Shown one piece after another: positions 1 to 7,283 of a stretch of DNA of 64,000 bases. Each line of letters begins with the position of its first letter. The first letter of the stretch is position 1. This DNA comes from Lentilactobacillus sp. Marseille-Q4993. GTDB lineage: Bacteria > Bacillota > Bacilli > Lactobacillales > Lactobacillaceae. A program made the position numbers and the translations under genes. The DNA lies in contig NZ_CATNVB010000001.1 of the NCBI RefSeq assembly GCF_951230165.1, positions 1 through 64,000 of the forward strand, in the 5' to 3' direction. The notes under the pieces are model-generated. The model was not told the DNA's origin, made no database searches, and worked only from the letters and a program-made list of their open reading frames with translations.

Positions 1-31
1 TTGAGAGAACGAAGTTCTCTTATGAATATAG

Positions 32-148
32 TGTGGTGGCGATAGCCAAAAGGATACACCTGTTCCCATGCCGAACACAGAAGTTAAGCTTTTGCACGCC
101 GATAGTAGTTGGGGGATCGCCCCCTGCGAGGGTAGGACGTTGCCACGC
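32..148 (+). rRNA. rrf: 5S ribosomal RNA
   Basis: The end sequences TGTGGTGGCGA and its pairing partner near 138-148 form the closing helix of 5S rRNA. The internal block with CCCATGCCGAACACAGAAGTTAAG is the conserved loop B/C region. It lies directly before tRNA-Asn, as is usual at the 3' end of an rRNA operon. The 23S gene must lie upstream of the window; bases 1-31 are probably its 23S-5S spacer. Ends are accurate to a few bases. Confidence 0.95.
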
Positions 149-154
149 GATTAT

Positions 155-227
155 TCCGGCATAGCTCAGTTGGTAGAGCACCTGACTGTTAATCAGGTTG
201 TCGACGGTTCGAGCCCGCCTGCCGGAG
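155..227 (+). tRNA. tRNA-Asn (anticodon GTT)
   Basis: A 73-base cloverleaf with a 7-bp acceptor stem (TCCGGCA/TGCCGGA) and discriminator G. The anticodon loop carries GTT and the T loop is TTCGAGC. It sits 6 bases after the 5S gene and is probably processed from the rRNA operon transcript. CCA is not encoded. Confidence 0.96.
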
Positions 228-236
228 CTTATGTAA

Positions 237-265
237 AATGCTAACCCATTGAGTTAGCATTTTTG
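237..265 (+). terminator. Intrinsic terminator after tRNA-Asn
   Basis: A 9-bp perfect stem (AATGCTAAC/GTTAGCATT) with a short loop and a run of T. It ends the rRNA-tRNA-Asn transcript. No obvious promoter separates it from tRNA-Thr, so some read-through may supply that tRNA. Confidence 0.85.
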
Positions 266-275
266 TTTATATCAT

Positions 276-348
276 GCCGGCTTAGCTCAGCTGGTAGAGC
301 ATCGGTATCGTAAACCGAGGGTCACAGGTTCAAGTCCTGCAGCCGGCA
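276..348 (+). tRNA. tRNA-Thr (anticodon CGT)
   Basis: A 73-base cloverleaf with acceptor stem GCCGGCT/AGCCGGC and discriminator A. The 7-base anticodon loop ATCGTAA gives anticodon CGT, which reads the threonine codon ACG. The T loop is TTCAAGT. CCA is not encoded. Confidence 0.95.
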
Positions 349-362
349 TAGTTATAACATTA

Positions 363-395
363 AGAACCAACCATTATCTGGTTGGTTCTTTTTTT
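363..395 (+). terminator. Intrinsic terminator after tRNA-Thr
   Basis: A perfect 10-bp stem (AGAACCAACC/GGTTGGTTCT) followed by a run of T. It closes the rRNA/tRNA region. Confidence 0.9.
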
Positions 396-414
396 ATGTA
401 TAGTGGTTTTTCTA

Positions 415-491
415 AATTGGTATAATTGTATCAATACGGAAATCTGCTAACTAAAAATAATTGGTATATATTTATAAATTGAATTGGTATA
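415..491 (+). repeat. Three copies of AATTGGTATA upstream of the PTS IIB-IIA pair
   Basis: The 10-base word AATTGGTATA occurs at 415-424, 459-468 and 482-491. The first copy is also half of a 20-base imperfect dyad at 416-435 (16 of 20 positions symmetric). All copies lie in the non-coding gap between the tRNA-Thr terminator and the PTS pair, upstream of its predicted promoter. Binding sites for a regulator are plausible, but this AT-rich region could hold such words by chance. Confidence 0.4.
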
Positions 492-553
492 TGAAGTTCC
501 GTAGATGTAAATGCTGTTATATAGCGATTCCGGAAAAATAAAAAAAGAAATAG

Positions 554-581
554 GTTTGCATAAAGTCGTTCCGTGTGATAA
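554..581 (+). promoter_or_regulatory. Putative promoter for the PTS IIB-IIA pair
   Basis: TTTGCA and GATAAT are separated by 16 bases, and the -10 box has the extended TG (TGTGATAAT). It lies about 30 bases before the IIB start codon. This is a consensus match only. Confidence 0.5.
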
Positions 582-610
582 TCTGTATAGTATCAAAGGG
601 GATGACATAT

Positions 611-931
611 ATGAAAAAAGTATTATTGGTATGTGAAAGTGGAATTTCAAGTAAATTTTTAGCAAAATCCGCTGAACGATTTATTGAAGCGGGGAATATT
701 CAAATTGAAATTGAAAGTACGGATTTAAGCCAGTGTGCTACATATTTAACAAGCGATGTAGATCTAGTGCTTCTTGCTCCTCAAGCATCTTTTAAGGACG
801 AGGAAATCAGACTGATTGGAAGTAAAAAGGCAGTAGAAGTTATTCCAGACGACGTTTATGGATGGGCGAACGGAGAGAGACTGGTTAAGTTCATTAATAA
901 AATGATTCCTAGCCACGCTGAAGCAATTTAA
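611..931 (+). CDS. PTS lactose/cellobiose-family EIIB component
   Basis: This 106-residue protein looks like a stand-alone EIIB of the lactose/chitobiose PTS family, which receives phosphate from EIIA on a cysteine and passes it to sugar bound in EIIC. The N-terminal beta strand runs into the phosphocysteine loop (LLVCESGISS, Cys8), and the length is right for a single-domain EIIB. Typical members have a Met-Ser-Thr run after the cysteine loop glycine; here it is ISSK, so specificity is unclear. The start at 611 follows AAAGGGGA at a proper distance; in-frame ATGs further upstream have no good ribosome site. Its stop overlaps the next start (TAATG), implying translational coupling with EIIA. 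No EIIC gene lies nearby, so it must use a distant EIIC or act in regulation. Confidence 0.85.
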   Translation: MKKVLLVCESGISSKFLAKSAERFIEAGNIQIEIESTDLSQCATYLTSDVDLVLLAPQASFKDEEIRLIGSKKAVEVIPDDVYGWANGERLVKFINKMIPSHAEAI

Positions 932-1230
932 TGAATCTAGAAATGTTAAACAATATTTCCATGAAAATTTTAACTCTTTCTGGGAATGCCAAGAAAAAGC
1001 TGACCGATGCGTTAACGTTAGCTGAAACCGATTGTGATTCTAAGAAAGTGAACAGCCTTCTTGAAGAGGCTCATGTTCTATTGGTAAATGCTCATGTGGA
1101 ACAGAATAAGGTGATTGCTGAAGTAGAAACGCTTGAGTATTCGGTGCTCTTTACCCACGCACAGGATACCTTGGCTAACACAGAAACAATCGAATTTTTG
1201 ACTAGACACTTAATTAAACTAACAAAGTAA
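931..1230 (+). CDS. PTS lactose/cellobiose-family EIIA component
   Basis: A 99-residue, all-helical protein of the EIIA-Lac/ChbA family, which carries phosphate from HPr to EIIB. The signature HAQD is present near the C-terminus (His76 as likely phosphorylation site, Asp79 as likely metal ligand of the trimer). The residues after it (TLANTE) differ from the common HLM run, so this is a divergent member. Its ATG overlaps the EIIB stop codon, and a terminator follows at once. The pair is therefore a two-gene operon without membrane component or sugar hydrolase, and the substrate cannot be inferred. Confidence 0.82.
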   Translation: MNLEMLNNISMKILTLSGNAKKKLTDALTLAETDCDSKKVNSLLEEAHVLLVNAHVEQNKVIAEVETLEYSVLFTHAQDTLANTETIEFLTRHLIKLTK

Positions 1231-1231
1231 G

Positions 1232-1262
1232 AGTTATCCTGAATAAAAGGGATAACTTTTTT
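1232..1262 (+). terminator. Intrinsic terminator after the PTS pair
   Basis: An 8-bp stem (AGTTATCC/GGATAACT) followed by six T residues, 2 bases after the EIIA stop codon. Confidence 0.85.
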
Positions 1263-1405
1263 GCATTTTATACTGATTGTGGCATCATTAAATGTGGTGT
1301 TCGTACTATAAGGGAACGCTGAAATTGATTGAATTCATCTTAGAAAAAGATTATAATTGATTTTATGATTTTGCTTATAGACGCAATTAATCAAGATAAT
1401 ATTCT

Positions 1406-1431
1406 TAATCAGTAAGTACATATTCTGATTA
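1406..1431 (+). promoter_or_regulatory. Inverted repeat in the dtpT leader
   Basis: TAATCAG and CTGATTA form a perfect 7-bp inverted repeat with a 12-base gap, ending 6 bases before the dtpT ribosome site. It could be an operator or an mRNA hairpin close to the ribosome site. There is no run of T, so it is not a terminator. Confidence 0.35.
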
Positions 1432-1449
1432 TATTTTGGAGGGTATCAA

Positions 1450-2940
1450 ATGCAACAACAAGAACAATCTGATAGAGAAAGACGGTCCGATTCTTCATTC
1501 TTCGGCCAGCCTAGAGGATTGCAAACACTGTTCTTCACAGAGTTGTGGGAACGGTTCAGTTACTACGGTATGCGTGCCATTCTTTTGTACTACATGTACT
1601 TTAGCGTGGCTAAGGGTGGTTTAGGATTCTCACAATCCACAGCCGCTTCTGTCATGGCCATTTATGGTTCGTTAGTCTACTTATCTTCAGTTGTCGGTGG
1701 CTTCATGAGTGATCGGGTCTGGGGTAGTCGGAAGACTGTTTTCTACGGTGGTGTTTTAATTATGTTTGGGCACATTGCCCTTTCACTACCACTTGGTGCA
1801 ATTGCGTTATTCGTCTCAATTGCCTTGATTGTCGTTGGTACTGGTTTGCTAAAGCCAAACATTTCTGAAATGGTTGGTGGCTTATATACTGAAGATGATA
1901 TGAGACGTGATTCTGGATTCACTATTTTCGTGTTCGGAATCAACCTTGGATCATTCGTATCACCACTATTAGTAGGATGGGTTCAAGGAGCCGTCAACTT
2001 CCATGCTGGTTTTTCACTAGCAGCTATCGGAATGTTCTTCGGACTATTGTTCTACTACCTTGGCGGAAAGAAACATCTTCCAAGTCCAAGCTTGTACCCA
2101 ACTGATCCATTAGAACCAGAAGATGTTAAAAAGCTTTCGGTTCGAGTTGGAATTGGGGTTGTTGCCTTCGCACTGATTTTACTTTTGATGAAGGTAATGG
2201 GCTCATTGACCATTGATTCATTTGTTACATTATTGAGTATCATTGCAATTATTACTCCAATCGTTTACTTTATTATGATGATTTCTAGTAAGAAGGTTAC
2301 CAAAAAAGAACGATCACGAGTTATTGCTTATATCCCATTGTTTATTGCAGCAGCTGTATTCTGGGCAATTGAGGAGCAAGGCTCAGTTGTTTTGGCCTTG
2401 TTTGCTGGTAATCAAACCAACAATAATCTTGGTTTCTTAAATATTCAACCGGCGTGGTATCAATCACTTAATCCATTCTTTATCATGCTATACACACCAT
2501 TCTTTGCATGGATGTGGACTAAGCTGGGTAAGAAGCAACCAAGCTCACCATCGAAGTTTTCAATCGGAATGGTGATTGCTGGACTATCCTACTTGTTTAT
2601 GGTTATTCCAGTCATGTTATTTGGAACATCAGCCAAAGTTAGTCCATTATGGCTAATTGGAAGCTGGGCTATCGTCGAAATTGCTGAACTTCTTATTTCA
2701 CCAATTGGTTTGTCAGTAACGACAAAACTTGCTCCTAAGGCGTTCGAGTCACAGATGATGAGTATGTGGTTCTTGGCTGATTCTGCTGGTCAAGCTGTAA
2801 ACTCACAAATTGTCAAGTTCTACACGCCTGAAAATGAGATTAATTACTTCTTGATTGTTGGGTTGGTAGCAATTGTTGCCGGAATTATTTTGATGACAAT
2901 GATTAAACCAATTAAACGATTAATGGAAGGTGTCAGATAA
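1450..2940 (+). CDS. dtpT: Di-/tripeptide:H+ symporter (POT family)
   Basis: A 496-residue integral membrane protein of the proton-dependent oligopeptide transporter family. It imports di- and tripeptides with protons, a key nitrogen route in lactic acid bacteria that live on protein digests. The POT signature [13 protein letters not shown] (about residues 31-43, the ExxERFxYY motif) is present, as are the many hydrophobic segments and the usual length for DtpT. The start is set by TGGAGGG 7 bases upstream; an overlapping frame starting at 1436 is a shadow. It is monocistronic: the long leader holds an inverted repeat and a terminator follows directly. PepC, encoded at 24861-26195, could act on the imported peptides. 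Confidence 0.95.
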   Translation: MQQQEQSDRERRSDSSFFGQPRGLQTLFFTELWERFSYYGMRAILLYYMYFSVAKGGLGFSQSTAASVMAIYGSLVYLSSVVGGFMSDRVWGSRKTVFYGGVLIMFGHIALSLPLGAIALFVSIALIVVGTGLLKPNISEMVGGLYTEDDMRRDSGFTIFVFGINLGSFVSPLLVGWVQGAVNFHAGFSLAAIGMFFGLLFYYLGGKKHLPSPSLYPTDPLEPEDVKKLSVRVGIGVVAFALILLLMKVMGSLTIDSFVTLLSIIAIITPIVYFIMMISSKKVTKKERSRVIAYIPLFIAAAVFWAIEEQGSVVLALFAGNQTNNNLGFLNIQPAWYQSLNPFFIMLYTPFFAWMWTKLGKKQPSSPSKFSIGMVIAGLSYLFMVIPVMLFGTSAKVSPLWLIGSWAIVEIAELLISPIGLSVTTKLAPKAFESQMMSMWFLADSAGQAVNSQIVKFYTPENEINYFLIVGLVAIVAGIILMTMIKPIKRLMEGVR

Positions 2941-2945
2941 AAAAT

Positions 2946-2976
2946 TATGCTATCCTAAACGGGATAGCATTTTTTG
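2946..2976 (+). terminator. Intrinsic terminator after dtpT
   Basis: A perfect 9-bp stem (ATGCTATCC/GGATAGCAT) with a six-base loop and six T residues, 6 bases after the dtpT stop. Confidence 0.88.
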
Positions 2977-2989
2977 ATGGAGAAAAATA

Positions 2990-3811
2990 ATGGTTAATAT
3001 ATATGCATCAAGTGATAATCATTTTGATCTGAATAACATAGATCCCGCATCTGTTATAAAGGCGCAGGTAGAATATTTAAATGAAATTAGAGCTGATTAC
3101 TACTTAATTGCTGGTGATTTATTCAACGATTTTCAAAAATCATTAACCTACGTTGCAAATTTACAGTCTGAGTTAACCAACACCAAGGTTCTATTTATAG
3201 CTGGTAATCATGATATGGTAAATGGGGTCACTTACGATGAGCTGGAAAATGGTCGATGGCCTGGATATCTAAATAATCGATATATTGACGTGCCAAATAG
3301 TGATATCAGAATCATTGGTTTAAACGGGTGGTATGATTATTCGTTTGCGGTGAATGTTGATAAAAGTGAGCATCAGTTTTACACCTGGAAAGAAACCTAT
3401 TGGATTGATCGGTTGATTTCTCAGCCAATGAGTGACATTGAGCGTGAACGAATCGTTTTAACCCAGTTAGAAAGCCAGCTGGAGGCCGCTAAAGCTGATT
3501 CAAGGCAAGTAGTCCTAATGACTCATTTTGTCCCAAATCAAGCGTTTATTCGCTATTCTAAGGACTTCCGATTTTGGAATATGGCAAATGCAGTGATGGG
3601 CAGCTTAAAGTTTGAAAAAATACTTGATAAATATCAGGTCAAAGCCGTTGTTTTTGGCCATATCCACGAACACCTCAATCCGAGAAGGGTTAACGATACT
3701 GTGTACTATAATTCTGCAGTGGGGTATAACAGAAAAAGACATAAAGAATGGCAAACCGATAACTTTTTAAGCGAGTGGAAGCTTCAGTTGAAAAAGATTG
3801 AAACTTTTTAA
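2990..3811 (+). CDS. Calcineurin-like metallophosphoesterase
   Basis: A 273-residue cytoplasmic protein with the ordered motifs of the metallophosphoesterase superfamily: D-x-H (SSDNHFD, Asp9 and His11), GDLF (Asp43), GNHD (Asn73-His74-Asp75), a later MTHF histidine, and GHIH near the C-terminus. These residues normally bind two metal ions that cleave phosphate esters. The substrate is not known; similar Lactobacillaceae proteins are annotated only as phosphohydrolases. The ATG follows GGAGAAA at about 7 bases. It may receive a little read-through from dtpT. A tRNA promoter follows about 10 bases after its stop. Confidence 0.82.
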   Translation: MVNIYASSDNHFDLNNIDPASVIKAQVEYLNEIRADYYLIAGDLFNDFQKSLTYVANLQSELTNTKVLFIAGNHDMVNGVTYDELENGRWPGYLNNRYIDVPNSDIRIIGLNGWYDYSFAVNVDKSEHQFYTWKETYWIDRLISQPMSDIERERIVLTQLESQLEAAKADSRQVVLMTHFVPNQAFIRYSKDFRFWNMANAVMGSLKFEKILDKYQVKAVVFGHIHEHLNPRRVNDTVYYNSAVGYNRKRHKEWQTDNFLSEWKLQLKKIETF

Positions 3812-3821
3812 CTAAATTCTA

Positions 3822-3850
3822 TTGACGGAAACTCTGATTTTCGGTATTAT
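3822..3850 (+). promoter_or_regulatory. Promoter of the first tRNA-Tyr/tRNA-Gln unit
   Basis: TTGACG and TATTAT with an exact 17-base spacer, about 50 bases before tRNA-Tyr. An almost identical promoter stands before the second copy at 4231-4259. Confidence 0.8.
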
Positions 3851-3900
3851 TATATTCGCTGGTTGAGTGAGAGCCAGCGTGCTGACTGTCTACAGTATTT

Positions 3901-3983
3901 GGAGGGGTAGCGAAGTCTGGCTAAACGCGGCGGACTGTAAATCCGCTCCTTCGGGTTCGGTGGTTCGAATCCACTCCCCTCCA
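3901..3983 (+). tRNA. tRNA-Tyr (anticodon GTA), copy 1
   Basis: An 83-base class II tRNA with acceptor stem GGAGGGG/CCCCTCC, anticodon GTA in the loop CTGTAAA, a long variable arm and T loop TTCGAAT. It is identical in sequence to the copy at 4302-4384. Confidence 0.96.
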
Positions 3984-3993
3984 TTTTTATTAT

Positions 3994-4065
3994 TGGGCTA
4001 TAGCCAAGTGGTAAGGCAACGGGTTTTGATCCCGTGATGCGCTGGTTCGAACCCAGCTAGCCCAA
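3994..4065 (+). tRNA. tRNA-Gln (anticodon TTG), copy 1
   Basis: A 72-base cloverleaf with acceptor stem TGGGCTA/TAGCCCA, anticodon TTG and T loop TTCGAAC. It is identical to the copy at 4394-4465 and is transcribed 10 bases after tRNA-Tyr. Confidence 0.96.
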
Positions 4066-4079
4066 TCGTTACGCCTTTC

Positions 4080-4123
4080 GTCGTTTTATCAGGTTTATCT
4101 GACCTGATATAGCGGCTTTTTTT
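4080..4123 (+). terminator. Intrinsic terminator after the first tRNA pair
   Basis: A long stem of about 15 pairs with one mismatch and some G-T pairs (GTCGTTTTATCAGGT against ACCTGATATAGCGGC), then seven T residues. It makes the first tRNA unit a separate transcript. Confidence 0.8.
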
Positions 4124-4230
4124 ATTCCTAGTTTTGTCATGATTATTAGATTGTGTTTGGCTATTAGAGTCAAATTATGGGTTTGATCAAGATAAAGCTG
4201 ATTAAATCAAACTTTTTCGCTAATTGTCTA

Positions 4231-4259
4231 TTGACGAAAATGGGATTATTCGGTATTAT
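4231..4259 (+). promoter_or_regulatory. Promoter of the second tRNA-Tyr/tRNA-Gln unit
   Basis: TTGACG and TATTAT with a 17-base spacer. The core and the GGTATTATTATAT context match the first unit, while the spacer has diverged. Confidence 0.8.
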
Positions 4260-4301
4260 TATATTTGTTGTTTTGATTGAAACAAACAGAGCGAGTATTT
4301 C

Positions 4302-4384
4302 GGAGGGGTAGCGAAGTCTGGCTAAACGCGGCGGACTGTAAATCCGCTCCTTCGGGTTCGGTGGTTCGAATCCACTCCCCTCCA
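4302..4384 (+). tRNA. tRNA-Tyr (anticodon GTA), copy 2
   Basis: Same 83-base sequence as copy 1, displaced by 401 bases. The tRNA body is unchanged while the flanks differ. Confidence 0.96.
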
Positions 4385-4393
4385 TTTTATTAT

Positions 4394-4465
4394 TGGGCTA
4401 TAGCCAAGTGGTAAGGCAACGGGTTTTGATCCCGTGATGCGCTGGTTCGAACCCAGCTAGCCCAA
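4394..4465 (+). tRNA. tRNA-Gln (anticodon TTG), copy 2
   Basis: Same 72-base sequence as copy 1, 9 bases after tRNA-Tyr copy 2 (one T shorter than in copy 1). Confidence 0.96.
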
Positions 4466-4471
4466 CTAACT

Positions 4472-4500
4472 GCAACTCCGGAAACGGAGTTGCTTTTTTT
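4472..4500 (+). terminator. Intrinsic terminator after the second tRNA pair
   Basis: A perfect 10-bp stem (GCAACTCCGG-like arm against CGGAGTTGC) with a tight loop and seven T residues. It is unrelated in sequence to the terminator of the first unit. Confidence 0.9.
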
Positions 4501-4516
4501 ATTCTAAAATTTCTGG

Positions 4517-4546
4517 TTTCCAGATTAAGCCATTTTAGCGTATAAT
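4517..4546 (+). promoter_or_regulatory. Putative promoter of proC
   Basis: A perfect TATAAT at 4541-4546 with a weak -35 (TTTCCA, 18-base spacer). It lies about 35 bases before the proC start and just after the tRNA terminator. Confidence 0.5.
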
Positions 4547-4581
4547 TGGCATAGACAATTTATTTAACGGAGGACAGGCAT

Positions 4582-5376
4582 ATGAAAGTTGGTTTTATTG
4601 GTGTTGGCGCAATGGCGAAAGCAATAATCCGCGGAATGGTAAGGGCGAACCTAGTTCCTTCAGCTGACATTTTGGTTCACAGTGCTCATAAAGAAAACTA
4701 TGAGACATTTGCGACAGAATTATCACTTACACCAGTTGCGACAAACAAACAGTTGGCTGCCGATAGTGATATTTTAGTCTTGGCAGTTGTTCCTGGAGTA
4801 GTTAAACAGGTAATAACAGAAATTGATGGATCTATTTCTAAAGAGACTACAGTGGTATCAATTGTCTCGGGCTTGTCACTATCACGAATTGAAGAGCTAA
4901 CTAGTTATAATCAGCCAATCTTGAGAACGTTGCCCAACGTTAATTCAGCTTACGGGCAGGGAATGACCGCCGTAATTGCTAATGAGAATTTAACTGGGAA
5001 TTCTTTAAAGCAGGCGTTATCGATTTTTGAATCAACCGGACAGACGATTGAACTTCCAGAATCGCAATTCGCCAATTTTAGTGCAATTTCCGGTAGTGCA
5101 GTTGCTTACGTTGATTTCTTTATTGATGCTCTAAGCAGAGCCGGAGTTAAATACGGTTTTACCAAAGAAGTAGCAACAAAAATCGCTACGCAAACTACTT
5201 TGGGATCAGCCAGTTCGCTTCTTGAATCTGGAAAATCACCAGCGGAGGTCATTGACGAAGTTTGTTCACCAGGTGGGGATACGATTGCGGGAATTCTAGC
5301 TATGGAAGAAAAGGGCTTCTTACCGGCAGTTGTTCACGGAATTGACGCAACGATCAAGAAGTCAACGGGCAATTAA
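4582..5376 (+). CDS. proC: Pyrroline-5-carboxylate reductase
   Basis: A 264-residue enzyme that reduces 1-pyrroline-5-carboxylate to L-proline with NAD(P)H, the last step of proline synthesis. The N-terminal Rossmann motif GVGAMAKA (about residues 7-14) and the C-terminal family motif around SPGGDTIAGI are clear, and the length fits the family. The start follows GGAGGA at about 8 bases. It lies 22 bases before nagA on the same strand and could share its transcript, although the pathways are unrelated. No proA or proB is present in the window. Confidence 0.95.
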   Translation: MKVGFIGVGAMAKAIIRGMVRANLVPSADILVHSAHKENYETFATELSLTPVATNKQLAADSDILVLAVVPGVVKQVITEIDGSISKETTVVSIVSGLSLSRIEELTSYNQPILRTLPNVNSAYGQGMTAVIANENLTGNSLKQALSIFESTGQTIELPESQFANFSAISGSAVAYVDFFIDALSRAGVKYGFTKEVATKIATQTTLGSASSLLESGKSPAEVIDEVCSPGGDTIAGILAMEEKGFLPAVVHGIDATIKKSTGN

Positions 5377-5398
5377 TTTGACCTGGGGGATTTGAGGC

Positions 5399-6523
5399 AT
5401 GACATTATTGAAAAACGTCACCATTTACACTGGGGAAAATAAAATTGAGAATGGCTATGTAAATTTCGACCAAACAATTAATGAAGTTGGCCAAATGAGC
5501 AGTTTGAGTCACTTTAATGACTCAGATGTGATTGACGGAAACCATCAAATTTTGGTTCCTGGCTTTATTGACGTTCATTGCCACGGTGGTTATGATACTG
5601 ATTTCATGGATGGCGACCCAGAGAGTATTGTTTCGATGGTAGACGAGTTTGCTGCTAATGGAGTTACTAGTGTGTTTGCGACGACAATGACTCAGAGCGA
5701 CGGCAAAATCGAAGCGGCTATTCAAGGAATCAAAACTGCTATGAATATGACTAATAAGCTGGTTGGGATTCACCTTGAAGGACCGTTTATCAATGGTAAA
5801 CACCGAGGGGCTCAACCTGAAGAATGTATTCGTAACTTTGACTCAAAAATAATCACAAGCTGGCAGAGGCTAGCTGATGATAACATTAAGCTAGTCACAG
5901 TTGCACCTGAAAAAGTCGGATACAGTGAGTTTGCGAAAACCTGTGATGATTTAGGCATCAAATTGTCAGCTGGCCATACAGATGCAAAATTTGCAGAATT
6001 AGAAGCTGCCAATATTAAGCGGATTACTCACTTATATGATGCTCAGCGTGAATTTCACCACCGAGAAGTTGGTCCATTGGGATATACCCTTTTGAGAAAA
6101 CCAATGGTTGAAATAATCACTGATGGATTTCACGTTTCAAATGAAGCTATCAAAATCGCTTACCAGTCATTGGGGAGCTCTAATATTGAATTAGTGACTG
6201 ACTCGATGCGAGCTAGGCATTCGCACCAAACGATATCTGAACTTGGTGGCCAACGGGTTATAGTTAGCGGTGGTCAGGCAAGACTCGAAAATGGCAAACT
6301 AGCTGGATCAGTTCTTGATTTCACAACGGCATTCAAAAATATTATTTCGATGACCGGGTGTGAGATTGAGGATGCCGTTAAAATGAGTTCAACAAATCAG
6401 GCCAGAGAATTTGGCCTCACTAAGAAGGGGAAACTACTTGTGGGGTTTGATGCAGATTTTAACCTTCTTAATCACGATTTAGACCTTATCAAAACGTATT
6501 CTTTAGGGAAAGCAACAAATTAA
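5399..6523 (+). CDS. nagA: N-acetylglucosamine-6-phosphate deacetylase
   Basis: A 374-residue amidohydrolase that removes acetate from GlcNAc-6-phosphate, giving glucosamine-6-phosphate for glycolysis or cell-wall recycling. Visible are the metal motif IDVHCHGG (His60, His62), the HLEGPF segment whose Glu is a metal ligand, the later metal histidines in SAGHTDA and ITHLYDA, and the catalytic Asp in VTDSM. The region after ITHLYDA reads QREFHHRE rather than the more common NAM-type loop. It is followed at 18 bases by a GntR regulator of the NagR/YvoA type, the usual partner. No nagB lies nearby. Confidence 0.94.
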   Translation: MTLLKNVTIYTGENKIENGYVNFDQTINEVGQMSSLSHFNDSDVIDGNHQILVPGFIDVHCHGGYDTDFMDGDPESIVSMVDEFAANGVTSVFATTMTQSDGKIEAAIQGIKTAMNMTNKLVGIHLEGPFINGKHRGAQPEECIRNFDSKIITSWQRLADDNIKLVTVAPEKVGYSEFAKTCDDLGIKLSAGHTDAKFAELEAANIKRITHLYDAQREFHHREVGPLGYTLLRKPMVEIITDGFHVSNEAIKIAYQSLGSSNIELVTDSMRARHSHQTISELGGQRVIVSGGQARLENGKLAGSVLDFTTAFKNIISMTGCEIEDAVKMSSTNQAREFGLTKKGKLLVGFDADFNLLNHDLDLIKTYSLGKATN

Positions 6524-6541
6524 ATCAAAGGAGTTGGTAAC

Positions 6542-7246
6542 ATGGGTTTACCAATTTATATCCAAATTCATAATGATATCAAACGAAATATTGAGGCCAA
6601 TAAATGGAAGGTTGGCGATAGAATTCCATCAGAAAGGGAGTTATCACTGCAATTTGGCGTTAGTCGGATGACGTTACGGCAGGCGATTCAAACTTTAGTT
6701 GACGAAGGAATTTTGGAACGTAGAGTTGGTTCGGGAACCTTTGTTGCCAACCAAAAGGTTCAGGAGAAGATGGCGGGAGTTACCGGTTTTACGGACTTGA
6801 TGATTGCTCAGGGCAAAAAACCGTCAAGCAAGACGATTTCGTATCATACGATGGAACCTTCACTTTCAGAGATGGAAAAATTAGGAATCAAGCAAGACGA
6901 ACTAGTTTTAAGGATGGAACGAATTCGTTATGGGGATGACGTGCCAATTTGCTTTGAAGTTGCAACCGTGCCAGAGAGTATCATTGATGGGCTAAACAAA
7001 TCCGAAGTAACTAGTTCTCTTTACCGAACCCTAGAGCAGAAAAAAGATCTTAGCTTGGGCAAGGCTCAACAGACTGTTTCAGCCATGTTGGCATCCGAGA
7101 GAATTTCTGAATTTTTGGATATTAAACGGGGAGACCCAATCCTTAGGCTTCGCCAGATTACGTATCTTCAGGATGGCCGCCCATTTGAATACGTGCGTAC
7201 TCAGTATGTAGGTGAACGGTTTGAGTTTTATCTTGAAAAGGAATAG
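6542..7246 (+). CDS. GntR-family regulator with UTRA domain (NagR/YvoA-like)
   Basis: A 234-residue repressor of the GntR/HutC subfamily. The N-terminal winged helix (about residues 5-75, with SERELSLQFGVSRMTLRQAI) binds DNA, and the C-terminal UTRA domain (about 95-232) binds a small ligand. Members next to nagA normally sense glucosamine-6-phosphate or GlcNAc-6-phosphate and control amino-sugar genes, so that role is inferred from context. The ATG follows AAAGGAG at about 7 bases. It ends the proC-nagA cluster, with a bidirectional terminator starting at the stop codon. Confidence 0.9.
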   Translation: MGLPIYIQIHNDIKRNIEANKWKVGDRIPSERELSLQFGVSRMTLRQAIQTLVDEGILERRVGSGTFVANQKVQEKMAGVTGFTDLMIAQGKKPSSKTISYHTMEPSLSEMEKLGIKQDELVLRMERIRYGDDVPICFEVATVPESIIDGLNKSEVTSSLYRTLEQKKDLSLGKAQQTVSAMLASERISEFLDIKRGDPILRLRQITYLQDGRPFEYVRTQYVGERFEFYLEKE

Positions 7247-7279
7247 AAAAGGAAATTGCCGAGGCAATTTCCTTTTTTT
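7247..7279 (+). terminator. Bidirectional terminator between the GntR gene and tagA
   Basis: A perfect stem AAAAGGAAATTGCC/GGCAATTTCCTTTT with a three-base loop. The T run on either strand serves both convergent genes. Confidence 0.92.
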
Positions 7280-7283
7280 ACTA

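Noticed and set aside
1436-1624. A cysteine-rich 62-codon frame inside dtpT
   Set aside because: It overlaps the dtpT start in another frame. The cysteines come from the frame shift of Phe and Leu codons in the membrane protein.
4170-4385. A 71-codon minus-strand frame over tRNA-Tyr copy 2
   Set aside because: It covers the tRNA and its promoter on the other strand, a common artefact.
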